DNA of 64,000 nt from Bacillus sp. Marseille-P3661 (GTDB lineage Bacteria > Bacillota > Bacilli > Bacillales > Bacillaceae_J), in the NCBI RefSeq assembly GCF_900240995.1, contig NZ_LT965954.1, positions 1 to 64,000 on the forward strand. Reading direction: 5' to 3'. Each line of letters begins with the position of its first letter. Position 1 is the stretch's first letter. Both the position numbers and the translations under genes were made by a program. Below, piece after piece: positions 41,891 through 51,265 of this stretch. The notes beneath the pieces are model-generated. The model was not told the origin of the DNA and searched no databases. It was given only the letters and a program-made list of their open reading frames with translations.

Positions 41891-42079
41891 TAAGCGGAGA
41901 TTTTTCGGTTAAACAGCAGGATAGAGCTTGGTTTGGGGTATATAAGCGGAGATTTTCCGATTAAGCAAAGCAAAGGTACCCATTTTTACGTTTTTCGAGT
42001 AAATTGGCGGAATCTTTCCGTCTATTTAAGCTATTTTCAGTGCCATTTCCTAATTAAGCGAAATTTCTCCGCTTATATA
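41891..42079. repeat. Four dispersed-type GCGGAGATTTTCCG repeats
   Basis: Imperfect palindromic units lie at 41891, 41942, 42004 and, inverted, 42052 (e.g. TAAGCGGAGATTTTCCGATT; AATTAAGCGAAATTTCTCCG). Such short palindromes occur in arrays in many Bacillaceae intergenic regions. There is no coding content. Confidence 0.6.
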
Positions 42080-42146
42080 TCAAACTCGCTTTGGCATCTA
42101 ATGAAATTGGACAACTTACGGGTGGTTTCGGGGAAAAATGAAAAGT

Positions 42147-42189
42147 AAAAAGGGATTAGAGATATTGCATCTCTAATCCCTTTTTACTG
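42147..42189. terminator. Strong isolated terminator hairpin
   Basis: AAAAAGGGATTAGAGAT and ATCTCTAATCCCTTTTT form a near-perfect 17-bp stem (42147-42189) usable on either strand. No gene ends next to it, so it may serve the WYL gene read from the right or a lost gene. Confidence 0.65.
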
Positions 42190-42348
42190 TGAGGTTCATG
42201 TGATTTGCTAATTTGATTCGGTCTACGATTTACCGTTTTGCACCTCACAAGTAAACCGTTAGTTATTCACCTCCCTCGGTTTTTATTTATGTCGCTTATT
42301 TTCATCAAATATTTGCAGTAAAACTACTATAAAGATTTGATTCCTTAT

Positions 42349-42561
42349 CTAACATACCTTTTTTTGATAAGGCAGCACTGCTAAAATATTTTCTATTTTA
42401 AATATTCTTATTCGCTTTCTAAGATAGCAAAAAGATTTAATGTTGTTTTCAGTAATTGCCTTTACATATATTATCCTTTGGGAAATAACTCCATTTTTGG
42501 TCACATAGATTATTTCAACTAGCGTATGATCTTTTAAAGCGTTCTTTAAAATTTTTAACAT
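42349..42561 (-). CDS. Small WYL-like domain protein
   Basis: A 70-residue protein with the core of a WYL-type domain (HTLVEIIYVTKNGVISQRII, IKSFCYLRKRIRIFKIENIL), i.e. a ligand-binding fold without the usual helix-turn-helix. It is divergent from a YolD-like gene, with LexA-box-like sites between them. Such pairs accompany SOS-controlled repair functions in bacilli. Ribosome site AAAGGAGGCG. Confidence 0.7.
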   Translation of the reverse strand: MLKILKNALKDHTLVEIIYVTKNGVISQRIIYVKAITENNIKSFCYLRKRIRIFKIENILAVLPYQKKVC

Positions 42562-42592
42562 TTTAATACGCCTCCTTTCTTTACATTATATG

Positions 42593-42636
42593 CGAACATG
42601 TGTTTTAATATCAATATAAACGAGAATATTTGTTCT
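42593..42636. promoter_or_regulatory. Two LexA-box-like sites between divergent genes
   Basis: CGAAC-ATGT-GTTTT (42593-42606) fits the SOS box with one change. A second element, AGAACAAATATTCTCG (minus strand, 42621-42636), is a weaker match. They lie between the WYL gene and the YolD-like gene and suggest both are SOS-regulated. Confidence 0.6.
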
Positions 42637-42699
42637 TATAAATCATAACCACACTGCTCAGCAATTTTATATTTTTTATCATTTAAAGGAGGCTATATC

Positions 42700-43050
42700 A
42701 TGATTAAAGATCGTGGTACAATGAAATGGACTGCTATGATGTTACCCGAACATACTCAAGTATTGAGAGACATATGGCAAAGCGATCAGAAGGTTACCAA
42801 ACCACTCTTAGATGAACAAGAGCTTGAAGAGATTAATCTTCAGTTGATGGAAGCGCTGAATTTTAATTTGGAAGTGACTCTTTCTTATTATGCCAACGGC
42901 TATATAAATACATCTGTAGGAATTATTCAATCAGTCAATACAAATAGCCAAGAAATTAAAATAGAAGATACTGCTAAAAAAATTTCTCATATTAAATTTG
43001 ATGCAGTTACAAACATTAAAGTCCACAAAAGCTCCCAATCTTTAGATTGA
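42700..43050 (+). CDS. YolD-like family protein
   Basis: A 116-residue YolD-like protein: IKDRGTMKWTAMMLPEHTQV at the start, then an Sm-like body (VTLSYYANGYINTSVGIIQS, IKFDAVTNIKV). In bacilli YolD proteins are usually next to a Y-family UV-damage polymerase (YqjW/UvrX); that polymerase is missing here. An AAAGGAGG ribosome site is present. Likely SOS-regulated through the boxes at 42593-42636. Function is not known. Confidence 0.8.
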   Translation: MIKDRGTMKWTAMMLPEHTQVLRDIWQSDQKVTKPLLDEQELEEINLQLMEALNFNLEVTLSYYANGYINTSVGIIQSVNTNSQEIKIEDTAKKISHIKFDAVTNIKVHKSSQSLD

Positions 43051-43083
43051 TAGCTTTGACATAGTACTTAAAACATCAACCAA

Positions 43084-43116
43084 AAAAACCTTGATACTAA
43101 ATGTATCAAGGTTTTT
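43084..43116. terminator. Bidirectional terminator between yolD-like gene and glnA
   Basis: AAAAACCTTGATAC (43084-43097) and GTATCAAGGTTTTT (43103-43116) pair perfectly, with T-runs on both strands, between convergent genes. Confidence 0.9.
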
Positions 43117-43122
43117 CCCTTA

Positions 43123-44457
43123 TTAATAAACTGACATATATTGTTCTCTTTCCCAAGGATGTACAGTTGTACGGAACATATCCCACTCGATTTCTTTTGC
43201 TTCAATAAAATGTTCAGCAATATGTTCACCAAGAGCAGCCATTATTACCTCATTTGATTTAAGCTTATCCAGTGCAACAGCTAATGTTGCCGGTAGATCA
43301 GTTATACCATGCTCTAGTCGTTCTTGCTTGTTCATCACATAAATGTTACGATCTACAGCTTTTGGAGCAACTAGTTTATTTTCAATTCCATCTAAACCAG
43401 CAGCAAGGATTACTGATAATGCTAAGTATGGGTTTGCAGCAGGGTCTACACTACGAACCTCAACACGTGTACTTAATCCCCTAGCAGATGGAATACGAAC
43501 TAACGGACTTCTATTTTTCGCAGACCATGCCACATAGCAAGGTGCCTCATAACCAGGAACAAGACGTTTATATGAGTTAACTGTTGGGTTGCAAATTGCA
43601 GTAAATGATTCTGCGTGTTTCATTATACCAGCAATAAATTGGTATGCTATTTCACTTAATTGCAGCGGTCCATCTGGATCAAAAAATGAATTTTCCGAAC
43701 CTCTGAATAGTGAAACATTACAGTGCATACCAGAACCACTAATGCCAAATAAAGGTTTCGGCATAAATGTAGCATGCAAACCATGCTTACGAGCAATTGT
43801 TTTTACTACAAGCTTAAATGTTTGAATATCATCGGCAGCTTTAACTACGTCAGCATATTTGAAATCAATTTCGTGCTGACCGGGTGCTACCTCGTGGTGA
43901 GACGCTTCAATGTCAAAGCCCATTTCTTCGAGCTCTAACACGATATCACGACGACAGTTTTCACCAAGGTCAGTTGGCGCTAAATCAAAGTAACCACCTT
44001 TATCGTTTAATTCAAGTGATGGTTCGCCTTTTTCATCTACTTTGAACAAAAAGAACTCTGGTTCTGGCCCTAAGTTAAATGAAGTAAAGCCCAATTCTTC
44101 CATACGCTTAAGCTGACGCTTTAAGTTACCACGAGGGTCACCAGCAAATGGAGTTCCATCAGTATTGTAAATATCACAAATTAAACGAGCAACTTTACCC
44201 TTTTCAGCAGTCCAAGGGAAAACAACCCATGTATCTAAATCAGGATATAAATACATGTCTGATTCTTCGATACGTACAAATCCTTCGATAGAAGAACCAT
44301 CGAACATCATTTGATTGTTTAGCGCTTTATCTAATTGACCGATTGGAATTTCTACGTTTTTAATAATTCCTAATAAATCGGTAAATTGCAAGCGAATGAA
44401 TCTTACGTTTTGTTCTTTTGCCATTTGTTTAATATCTTCTTTTGAGTATTTTGCCAT
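43123..44457 (-). CDS. glnA: Glutamine synthetase, type I (GlnA)
   Basis: A 444-residue glutamine synthetase of the Gram-positive GSI-alpha type. Motifs are [30 protein letters not shown] (metal-binding), [17 protein letters not shown] and [13 protein letters not shown]. It makes glutamine from glutamate and ammonia and, when feedback-inhibited, controls TnrA and GlnR. It follows glnR by 65 bp in the usual glnRA operon. The arginine typical of feedback inhibition (RIPSARG region) is present. Confidence 0.97.
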   Translation of the reverse strand: MAKYSKEDIKQMAKEQNVRFIRLQFTDLLGIIKNVEIPIGQLDKALNNQMMFDGSSIEGFVRIEESDMYLYPDLDTWVVFPWTAEKGKVARLICDIYNTDGTPFAGDPRGNLKRQLKRMEELGFTSFNLGPEPEFFLFKVDEKGEPSLELNDKGGYFDLAPTDLGENCRRDIVLELEEMGFDIEASHHEVAPGQHEIDFKYADVVKAADDIQTFKLVVKTIARKHGLHATFMPKPLFGISGSGMHCNVSLFRGSENSFFDPDGPLQLSEIAYQFIAGIMKHAESFTAICNPTVNSYKRLVPGYEAPCYVAWSAKNRSPLVRIPSARGLSTRVEVRSVDPAANPYLALSVILAAGLDGIENKLVAPKAVDRNIYVMNKQERLEHGITDLPATLAVALDKLKSNEVIMAALGEHIAEHFIEAKEIEWDMFRTTVHPWEREQYMSVY

Positions 44458-44522
44458 AGCTGTTAGTCCTCCCCAATTCTTTAAATGTTTTTTCTATTAT
44501 AAATTAAAAGTAGAAACGAAAA

Positions 44523-44924
44523 TTAATGGAAAAACCTTGATAAATCACCTTGACGCGCAGATGTTTTATTAAACCTTCCGGCATCGATTAATTCCTTCCG
44601 CAACAAACGTCGTAATTCAGCATCTGAAAGTTCTTGTTTGACGTCACTAACCGGTTCAGTTTGTTCGCGAAATACTTGTTCAGTTTGCACTGAAAAAATC
44701 TGTTTAATACCGGCTAAATTGACACCTTGTTCAATTAACTTCTTTATCTCTAGCAAACGATCAACATCGTTAAAAGAAAACATTCTGCGATTCCCTTCCG
44801 TTCTCGCCGGGTTAATTAATTCATTTTCTTCATAATAACGGATTTGTCGTGCTGACAACTCGGTAAGTTGTTTGACGATCCCAATCGGGAATAATGGCAT
44901 AGTGCGACGAATATTGTCACCCAA
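44523..44924 (-). CDS. glnR: Nitrogen regulator GlnR
   Basis: A 133-residue MerR-family repressor of the glnRA operon. The helix-turn-helix reads [20 protein letters not shown], with [20 protein letters not shown], and the end [10 protein letters not shown] is the autoinhibitory tail that glutamine synthetase relieves. It works on TGTNAN7TNACA sites, two of which lie upstream. Confidence 0.95.
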   Translation of the reverse strand: MGDNIRRTMPLFPIGIVKQLTELSARQIRYYEENELINPARTEGNRRMFSFNDVDRLLEIKKLIEQGVNLAGIKQIFSVQTEQVFREQTEPVSDVKQELSDAELRRLLRKELIDAGRFNKTSARQGDLSRFFH

Positions 44925-44992
44925 AACCTTTCCCCCTTCCGTAAACTATTTAGATTTTTTATATTTGTCTATCTATTTATTATATTACTATT

Positions 44993-45032
44993 TGTTAAGT
45001 TTAGTGTCAATATGATGTTATGTAATTTAACA
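44993..45032 (-). promoter_or_regulatory. Two GlnR/TnrA sites upstream of glnRA
   Basis: TGTTAtgtaattTAACA (45016-45032) is a perfect TGTNAN7TNACA site. A second, TGTTAagtttagTGTCA (44993-45009), matches with changes in one half. Centres are 23 bp apart, as in the two-site arrangement known upstream of the glnRA operon. Confidence 0.8.
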
Positions 45033-45097
45033 TGGATTTCACTAAAAAGTTTTTAGTACGCTTTATTACTTAACTCGACAACAACTGACAGCTGATT

Positions 45098-46375
45098 TTA
45101 CTGGTCTGATAATTGAACGAGCCCATTTTCATGCAAATGCTTGACAGCAGTTATGATTGCAATTTTTACATGTTCATAGGTAAGACCTCCCTGAACATAA
45201 ACTTCATAAGGTGGGCGCATTGGTCCATCTGCAGTTAATTCAATACTAGCTCCTTGAATGAAGGTACCAGCAGCCATGATTACATCATCTTCATAACCTG
45301 GCATATAGCTTGGCATTGGTTTAACATGCGAGTTAACAGGTGAAGCATATTGAATCGCTTGACAGAAAGCAATCATCATTTCTCTATTATTAAATTGAAC
45401 GGATTGTACAAGATCCGTCCTTGTTTGATTCCAGCCAGGGTATGTAACAAAACCTAGTTTACTTAAAAATGCAGATGTAAAAATAGCACCTTTTACAGCC
45501 TGTCCAACAATATGAGGAGCTAGAAAAAAACCTTGAAACATTTCATGTAAACTATATAATGATGCACCCGCTTCCCTGCCAATCCCCGGTGCAGTCAAGC
45601 GATATGCACATTGTTCAACTAAGTCTTCTTTTCCTACAATGTAGCCACCTGTCTTTACAAGGCCACCGCCAGGATTTTTAATTAGTGAACCAGCAACTAA
45701 ATCAGCACCTACATGGCAAGGTTCCAATTCTTCAACAAATTCTCCGTAGCAATTATCTACAAACACTATAACGTCAGATTTACATTCTTTTACAAAAGTA
45801 ATCATGTCTTTTATTTGTTGTATTGTAAACGACGGTCTAGAAGAATAGCCTTTTGATCTTTGAATACCAATTACCTTTGTATTTGGCTTTATAGCATTTT
45901 GAACACGGTTATAATCAACCGCTCCATCTTCAGTTAAGGGAATTGATTCATACCCTATATTAAACTCTCGAAGTGAACCATTTTTATTTCCACGTATTCC
46001 TACGATCTCTTCGAGAGTATCATAAGGTCGACCTGTTATGTATAGCAGTTCATCACCAGGGCGCAATACGCCAAAAAGTGATACCGAAATGGCATGGGTA
46101 CCGGAAATAATTTGCGGTCTAACTAGACCTGCTTCCGCACCAAACACATATGCATAGACTTTTTCAAGTGTATCGCGACCAGTATCATCATAGCCATAGC
46201 CTGTTGATGGGGTAAAATGAAAATCGCTCACTTGGTGCTTGCGAAACCCCGCTAATACTCGAAATTGATTTTTTTCTGTAATTTCATCCACAGCTTGATG
46301 TAGAGGCTTAATCATGACCTCTACATCGTTTACAACTGTACTTATTTGTTTTCCATACCCAAATTCTCCGTACAT
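45098..46375 (-). CDS. ynbB: YnbB-like PLP enzyme (aluminium-resistance/cystathionine-lyase-like)
   Basis: A 425-residue PLP-dependent protein of the family named aluminium resistance protein (methionine gamma-lyase-like). The catalytic Lys is in ADLVAGSLIKNPGGG, and PLP contacts include the Asp in VFVDNCYGEF and SGTHAISVSLFGVL. Its place between hflX and glnR matches ynbB of B. subtilis. The true substrate is unknown, although the fold suggests beta/gamma elimination on sulfur amino acids. Confidence 0.85.
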   Translation of the reverse strand: MYGEFGYGKQISTVVNDVEVMIKPLHQAVDEITEKNQFRVLAGFRKHQVSDFHFTPSTGYGYDDTGRDTLEKVYAYVFGAEAGLVRPQIISGTHAISVSLFGVLRPGDELLYITGRPYDTLEEIVGIRGNKNGSLREFNIGYESIPLTEDGAVDYNRVQNAIKPNTKVIGIQRSKGYSSRPSFTIQQIKDMITFVKECKSDVIVFVDNCYGEFVEELEPCHVGADLVAGSLIKNPGGGLVKTGGYIVGKEDLVEQCAYRLTAPGIGREAGASLYSLHEMFQGFFLAPHIVGQAVKGAIFTSAFLSKLGFVTYPGWNQTRTDLVQSVQFNNREMMIAFCQAIQYASPVNSHVKPMPSYMPGYEDDVIMAAGTFIQGASIELTADGPMRPPYEVYVQGGLTYEHVKIAIITAVKHLHENGLVQLSDQ

Positions 46376-46387
46376 GCGATAGCTCCT

Positions 46388-47653
46388 TTAATGAGTAAAA
46401 AATTCTTTTGCTTCATAATATAGAGGCAAATTTGGATTAATAAATCCTTTGCATTCATACATCTCTTTTTCTTCATTGTAATGTTGTTCAACTAAAATTG
46501 TTTCAGATTTCAACTGCGCTAATATCCTGCCATCTTGACCAGGAATAAAAAAATGGTAGTATTCCATTTGCTCAATGACCTTTTTTTCAATTCTATTTAA
46601 TAAGTCGGCAAGATCATTTTTCTCATACGCACTGATTAATACCATTTCATTAGATGAGGGTACAAAATGATTTGAAACTAAATCACGTTTATTATATACA
46701 GTTAATATCGGTATTTCTTGGATATCCAAATCTTCTAGGATTCGGTAGACTGTTTTTTCATGGTTGAAATAATCGGGATTGGATGCGTCTACAACATGCA
46801 ATATTAAATCTGCCTCTCTAACTTCTTCAAGTGTTGACCGAAAGGCAGCAATCAAAGAAGTTGGTAAATCTTCAATAAACCCAACTGTATCTGTTAGAAG
46901 AGTCGTTAATCCACAAGGCAATAACAATTTTCTGGTCATCGGATCAAGCGTTGCAAACAGTAAATTTTCTTCGAACGATGTTTCTTCTGTTAATCGATTA
47001 AAAATCGTTGATTTTCCAGCATTTGTATAACCTACAAGTGAAATTTGAAAAGTTTGATTTTTTTTCCGTCGTTCACGATAACGATTTCGGTGTTCTACAA
47101 TCGTTTGCAATTGTGCCTTGATTTCATCAATACGACGGCGGATATGACGACGATCTGATTCAAGTTGGGTTTCACCAGGTCCCCTCGTACCAATCCCTCC
47201 ACCTAGACGAGATAAAGCAATACCTTGACCCCCAATACGAGGTAGCAAATATTGGTATTGAGCTAATTCAACCTGTAATTTTCCTTCTTTTGATTTTGCT
47301 CTTGACGCAAATATATCAAGTATCAATTGTGTGCGGTCAATTACTCTTGCTTTAAACTTTGCGGATAAGTTTCGGTTCTGTGATGGAGAAAGTTCGTCAT
47401 TAAAAATGATCACATCAATATCAAGCTCTTCTTCAAGCTTACTCATTTCTTCTAATTTCCCTTTTCCAATATAAGTAGCAGAATGGACTTGATTCCTTTT
47501 TTGCGACAACGTGAGCATCACTTCACCATTAGCCGTTTTAGTTAATGATGCTAATTCATCCATCGAATAAAGAAATCTCTCTTCGTCCATGTAAGGCAAT
47601 TGACATCCTACTAATAATGCACGTTCTTCTGTATTTTGACTTGTTTCGATCAA
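46388..47653 (-). CDS. hflX: Ribosome-associated GTPase HflX
   Basis: A 421-residue GTPase that splits stalled 70S ribosomes under stress. The N-terminal HflX domain (SPSQNRNLSAKFKARVIDRT) and coiled linker (RLGGGIGTRGPGETQLESDR) precede the G domain, with G1 GYTNAGKST, G3 DTVGF and G4 NKRD. It ends in a small C-terminal domain. It lies 12 bp upstream of ynbB, as in B. subtilis. Confidence 0.95.
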   Translation of the reverse strand: MIETSQNTEERALLVGCQLPYMDEERFLYSMDELASLTKTANGEVMLTLSQKRNQVHSATYIGKGKLEEMSKLEEELDIDVIIFNDELSPSQNRNLSAKFKARVIDRTQLILDIFASRAKSKEGKLQVELAQYQYLLPRIGGQGIALSRLGGGIGTRGPGETQLESDRRHIRRRIDEIKAQLQTIVEHRNRYRERRKKNQTFQISLVGYTNAGKSTIFNRLTEETSFEENLLFATLDPMTRKLLLPCGLTTLLTDTVGFIEDLPTSLIAAFRSTLEEVREADLILHVVDASNPDYFNHEKTVYRILEDLDIQEIPILTVYNKRDLVSNHFVPSSNEMVLISAYEKNDLADLLNRIEKKVIEQMEYYHFFIPGQDGRILAQLKSETILVEQHYNEEKEMYECKGFINPNLPLYYEAKEFFTH

Positions 47654-47827
47654 GATTTGTCCCTACCTTTTATTAATTTCTTTTACTATAACAAAGTAAA
47701 GGAATTATTTCATTATTTCTTTTTCTTCTTGCTAAAAACATGGTGTACAATTAAAATTCTTTATATGTTAGTCATATTGTTTAACAGTTTTTAATATTTA
47801 TGAATTTTTTTTGGGGTGGATGACAAC

Positions 47828-48442
47828 ATGATGTGGGACGTATTCAATGTTATTGGTACGATTGCCTTTGCCTTAAGTGGAGCGATGGTAGCATTGAGCG
47901 AAGAATGTGATTATGATTTATTTGGAGTTTATTTTTTAGGGTTTACCTGTGCTTTCGGGGGTGGGACCATTAGGAACCTTCTAATTGGGGTGCCTGTCGA
48001 AAAGATTTGGGAACAAAGTTCACTGTTTATTATTGCTTTTATTGCGATATCCTTATTGTTCTTTTTTCCTGCTCACTTGAGTAGGCATTTTAACAAATGG
48101 GGGAATTTGGTTGATGCTGTGGGTTTAGGCGCCTTTGCTATTCAAGGAGCATTGTATGCAAAAGAGATGGGGCATCCACTAAGTGCCATTATTGTCGCAG
48201 CCCTTTTGACCGGTTGCGGGGGTGGAATTATTAGAGATTTATTAGCAGGAAGGAAACCATTGGTCTTCCGCGATGAATTATATGCTAGTTGGACAATCGT
48301 AACCGCTGTTGCAATTAGCTATAATGTAGTGGTTACGGATATGGAATTATACGGACTATTTATGGTCGTTACTGTGCTTAGACTATTATCATTACGTTTT
48401 CAATGGAGGTTACCAAAAGCAAGAATCAATGTCCAGGCATAA
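47828..48442 (+). CDS. Trimeric intracellular cation (TRIC) channel family protein
   Basis: A 204-residue membrane protein with seven membrane segments and two repeats of the glycine-rich TRIC motif (GFTCAFGGGTIRNLL and LLTGCGGGIIRDLLAG). It is the UPF0126 family, with potassium-channel function shown for relatives. The start at ATG 47828 is chosen for GGGGTGG 8 bases upstream; the frame also has a GTG 12 bp earlier. It is the only plus-strand gene between hflX and spoVK. Confidence 0.88.
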   Translation: MMWDVFNVIGTIAFALSGAMVALSEECDYDLFGVYFLGFTCAFGGGTIRNLLIGVPVEKIWEQSSLFIIAFIAISLLFFFPAHLSRHFNKWGNLVDAVGLGAFAIQGALYAKEMGHPLSAIIVAALLTGCGGGIIRDLLAGRKPLVFRDELYASWTIVTAVAISYNVVVTDMELYGLFMVVTVLRLLSLRFQWRLPKARINVQA

Positions 48443-48589
48443 TTAGAGAAATCTTAACACCATATATAATAGTCTCTTCAACACATATGGGTCTAGCGCT
48501 TCAGGAAATCGCAGCTTAATAACCGACTTGTCGATTATTATGTTTGCTATTATTACCAGAAGTGCTGACCCTTAGTCATTATCATTAAT

Positions 48590-49549
48590 TTAGTCATCTG
48601 TAAATACTAAATCTTGACTTTGAATCGTTTGTAATTGCTCCCGTTCAAAGGAATCATTTACCAGCAATCTCATTGCTTGCGCTCGAACAGATTTTTCAAT
48701 AACATTGCGAATATATCTTCCATTACTAAAAACATGCGAAGACTTCGTATATTTTACTTTTTGAAGCTGATCTTTTAATTTCCATTCCGCTTCTTTAGAT
48801 AAAACATATTGTTGCTCAGAAACCATTTTAGTAGCAATCTGCATAAGTTGGTCAACAGTATAATCAGGGAAATCAACAATAATCGGAAAACGTGACCGAA
48901 GACCTGGATTTAAAGAAAGGAAATGTTCCATTTCTTTGTCATATCCAGCTAAAATCAAAATAAATTCATTTCCTTTATCTTCCATTTGTTTTACCAATGT
49001 GTCAATCGCTTCTTTTCCAAAATCCTTTTCGCCACCACGAGCTAACGAATAGGCTTCATCTACAAATAAAATACCTCCCAATGCTTTCTTAACAAGATCT
49101 CTCGTCTTTTGTGCAGTATGACCTATATATTCTCCGACCAAATCTGCCCTCTCAGCTTCTATTAAATGACCTTTTGACAAAACATTCATTTCTTTAAAAA
49201 GATTGGCAAGCAAACGTGCAACCGTTGTTTTTCCGGTGCCTGGATTCCCTTTAAACATCATATGGAGTACTTGGCTACCGACTTTTAATCCTTGCTGTTC
49301 ACGTATTTTATTGATATAAATCCATGCATAAACCTCTTTAATGATTTTCTTTAATTCACCCATTCCAACTAGGGTACTCATTTCTTCCTCGATTTTCTTT
49401 AACGGTTCATGTTTCGTATGAATTTCTTCTGACTCTTGTTCAACAGATTTATTGATTGTAGATACTTTGATTTTCTTTTGCTCGCCATTTAAAACAATAT
49501 TAATTTGACCATTTTTCTTTAAGGTTACCGGTTGCTCCATTTGAGTCAC
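48590..49549 (-). CDS. spoVK: Stage V sporulation AAA ATPase SpoVK
   Basis: A 319-residue AAA+ ATPase related to CbxX/CfxQ, with Walker A GNPGTGKTTVARLLANLF, Walker B ILFVDEAYSLAR, and sensor and arginine-finger region GLRSRFPIIVDFPDYT. SpoVK is needed late in spore formation and is made in the mother cell. Length and the place between hfq and the hflX-ynbB genes match B. subtilis. A sigma-E-like promoter was not clearly seen. Confidence 0.88.
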   Translation of the reverse strand: MTQMEQPVTLKKNGQINIVLNGEQKKIKVSTINKSVEQESEEIHTKHEPLKKIEEEMSTLVGMGELKKIIKEVYAWIYINKIREQQGLKVGSQVLHMMFKGNPGTGKTTVARLLANLFKEMNVLSKGHLIEAERADLVGEYIGHTAQKTRDLVKKALGGILFVDEAYSLARGGEKDFGKEAIDTLVKQMEDKGNEFILILAGYDKEMEHFLSLNPGLRSRFPIIVDFPDYTVDQLMQIATKMVSEQQYVLSKEAEWKLKDQLQKVKYTKSSHVFSNGRYIRNVIEKSVRAQAMRLLVNDSFEREQLQTIQSQDLVFTDD

Positions 49550-49863
49550 CTCTCATTCATTGTTTAGTATACGTGAGAGGCCAAAATAATGTGACAAACG
49601 CCTATTTTATCCCTTGGATAAATGATTTAATTTCGAATGGAAATGAATTTTAATCAGAAAAATACTTCTTAGTCTAACTTTATGCGAGCTTTTAATTTTT
49701 ATCCTAGAATATATATAAAATTTTGTTAGCTGTTTTTGTCGTAATTTGCGGTTTCCCAAGAAATATTATGATTTGTGGAACTCAGTAGTATGTTCGTAAA
49801 GTTGCTCGGCATTTTAAAAAATAAAAATAGGACCATCCTAGGGTCCCATTTTATGTTAGATTA
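49550..49863 (-). terminator. hfq terminator and gene-free gap
   Basis: The 314-bp gap has a terminator at 49827-49850 (ATAGGACC/GGGTCCCAT, T-rich tail on the minus strand) that ends the hfq transcript. The rest is AT-rich and should carry the spoVK promoter; no clear elements are recognised. Confidence 0.6.
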
Positions 49864-50100
49864 TTAAGAGTTATTACCTTCTAAGTCAATTTTGATTGTT
49901 TTTTGCGGCGCAAAAGTAGAAATTGCATGCTTATAAATCATTTGTTGCTTACCATCTGTATCTAACAATACTGTAAAATTATCGAAAGCTTTAATTAAAC
50001 CACGTAATTGAAAACCGTTCAATAAATATACAGTTACAAAGACATTTTCTTTTCGGAGTTGATTTAAAAATTGATCTTGAATATTAATAGATTGTTTCAT
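49864..50100 (-). CDS. hfq: RNA chaperone Hfq
   Basis: A 78-residue Sm-like protein. Sm1 is [21 protein letters not shown], which includes the family NG-Q motif, and Sm2 is [15 protein letters not shown] (YKHAIS). It forms a hexamer binding A/U-rich RNA. Ribosome site GAGGAGG. It directly follows miaA as in many bacteria. Confidence 0.95.
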   Translation of the reverse strand: MKQSINIQDQFLNQLRKENVFVTVYLLNGFQLRGLIKAFDNFTVLLDTDGKQQMIYKHAISTFAPQKTIKIDLEGNNS

Positions 50101-50131
50101 AAGACAGTCCTCCTCTTTTTCTCTATTATAT

Positions 50132-51094
50132 CTATTTCGCCCTAAGCTGAAGCTTTCCTGCTATTTCTGATAAAATTTCTTGTATCTTTTCTTGAAATTT
50201 CTCCGAACTACTTACCGCGCTTGACATATCAAACCAGCTTACATTCATTTTGTTTCGAAACCAGGTAAGCTGCCTTTTTGCATATCTTCGTGAATTTCGT
50301 TTCAACAGCTCAATGGATTCCTCTAACGGTATTCGTCCATCAAAATAGTCATAAATCTCTTTATACCCTATTGCTTGAGTGGATTGACAATTTCTAAAGT
50401 TTGCATCGTATAATTTCTTTACTTCAGCGATTAATCCCTGATCTATCATTTGGTCTACTCTTTTATTAATACGATCATAGAGAAGTGTACGCTCCATTGT
50501 TAAGCCAATAATAATGTAATGATAAGGAGATTCTAGAAGTTGTTTATCCTGGTATTCGGTCAAAGTTAATCCCGTTTCATGGTATACCTCTAAAGCTCTA
50601 ATCACCCGTCTCGTATTATTAGGATGAATCTTTCTTGCACTATCTGGGTCAACTTTTTCAAGTTCTTTATAAACAGCATCTATTCCTTCTTCACTTATGC
50701 GTTTTTCCATTTGCTCTCTATATTGCTTATTAGAGGCAGTATCTGAAAAATTATAATCAAAAAGAACAGATTGAATATAAAGACCAGTACCACCTACAAT
50801 AATTGGTATTTTTCCTCGTTTAGTTATGTCCTCTATTAGATCTGTAACTAAAGCTTGAAATTCTGCTACTGAAAAAGTCTCATTAGGATCTTTGATATCA
50901 ATTAAATGATGTGGAATTCCTTCCATTTCCTCTTTGGTAACTTTCGCTGTGCCTATATCCATGCCTCGATAAATTTGCATTGAATCTCCACTAATCACTT
51001 CCCCATCTAATACTTTTGCTAATTCAATACCTGTTTTTGTTTTTCCAACGGCCGTTGGACCAATAATCGTAATTACTTTTGTTTTTGTCTTCAT
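50132..51094 (-). CDS. miaA: tRNA dimethylallyltransferase MiaA
   Basis: A 320-residue enzyme that adds dimethylallyl to A37 of tRNAs reading U-starting codons. The P-loop [35 protein letters not shown] and the conserved [10 protein letters not shown] are visible. MiaB (57272) methylthiolates the same base, so both steps are encoded in this window. A terminator at 51212 separates it from mutL. Confidence 0.96.
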   Translation of the reverse strand: MKTKTKVITIIGPTAVGKTKTGIELAKVLDGEVISGDSMQIYRGMDIGTAKVTKEEMEGIPHHLIDIKDPNETFSVAEFQALVTDLIEDITKRGKIPIIVGGTGLYIQSVLFDYNFSDTASNKQYREQMEKRISEEGIDAVYKELEKVDPDSARKIHPNNTRRVIRALEVYHETGLTLTEYQDKQLLESPYHYIIIGLTMERTLLYDRINKRVDQMIDQGLIAEVKKLYDANFRNCQSTQAIGYKEIYDYFDGRIPLEESIELLKRNSRRYAKRQLTWFRNKMNVSWFDMSSAVSSSEKFQEKIQEILSEIAGKLQLRAK

Positions 51095-51211
51095 ATAAGG
51101 TCACCTTAATAAATGGATTCCTTTTCATAATAAACAATTGTTGACATATATACAAATTTTCATTCAACATTTGGAAGTAATCTTTTTTCATTTAATATTA
51201 TTTTTCATAAT

Positions 51212-51240
51212 AAAAAGGACACAAGCCGTGTGTCCTTTTT
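51212..51240 (-). terminator. Terminator between mutL and miaA
   Basis: AAAAAGGACAC (51212-51222) and GTGTCCTTTTT (51230-51240) pair perfectly with an AAGCCGT loop. It lies 26 bp past the mutL stop on the minus strand. Confidence 0.85.
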
Positions 51241-51265
51241 GATATAGGTTATTTATACGCTTTGT

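Larger units (their letters stand above)
41647..42282. repeat. Inverted-repeat-bounded segment, MITE-like
   Basis: The end sequence AAACCGAG-AGAGTTATTCACC...GGTTTACTTCAGAGGTGCAAACATTGTA (41647-41700) recurs inverted at 42231-42282 with about 80% identity over 50 bp. The segment starts 10 bp after the lexA stop and ends before the next gene. It contains no gene, only the lexA terminator, four GCGGAGA-type repeats and a strong hairpin. It may be a non-autonomous insertion or two copies of a structured motif. Confidence 0.5.

Noticed and set aside
43272-43825. Plus-strand frames across glnA
   Set aside because: Antisense to the fully recognisable glutamine synthetase gene; shadows of its codon bias.
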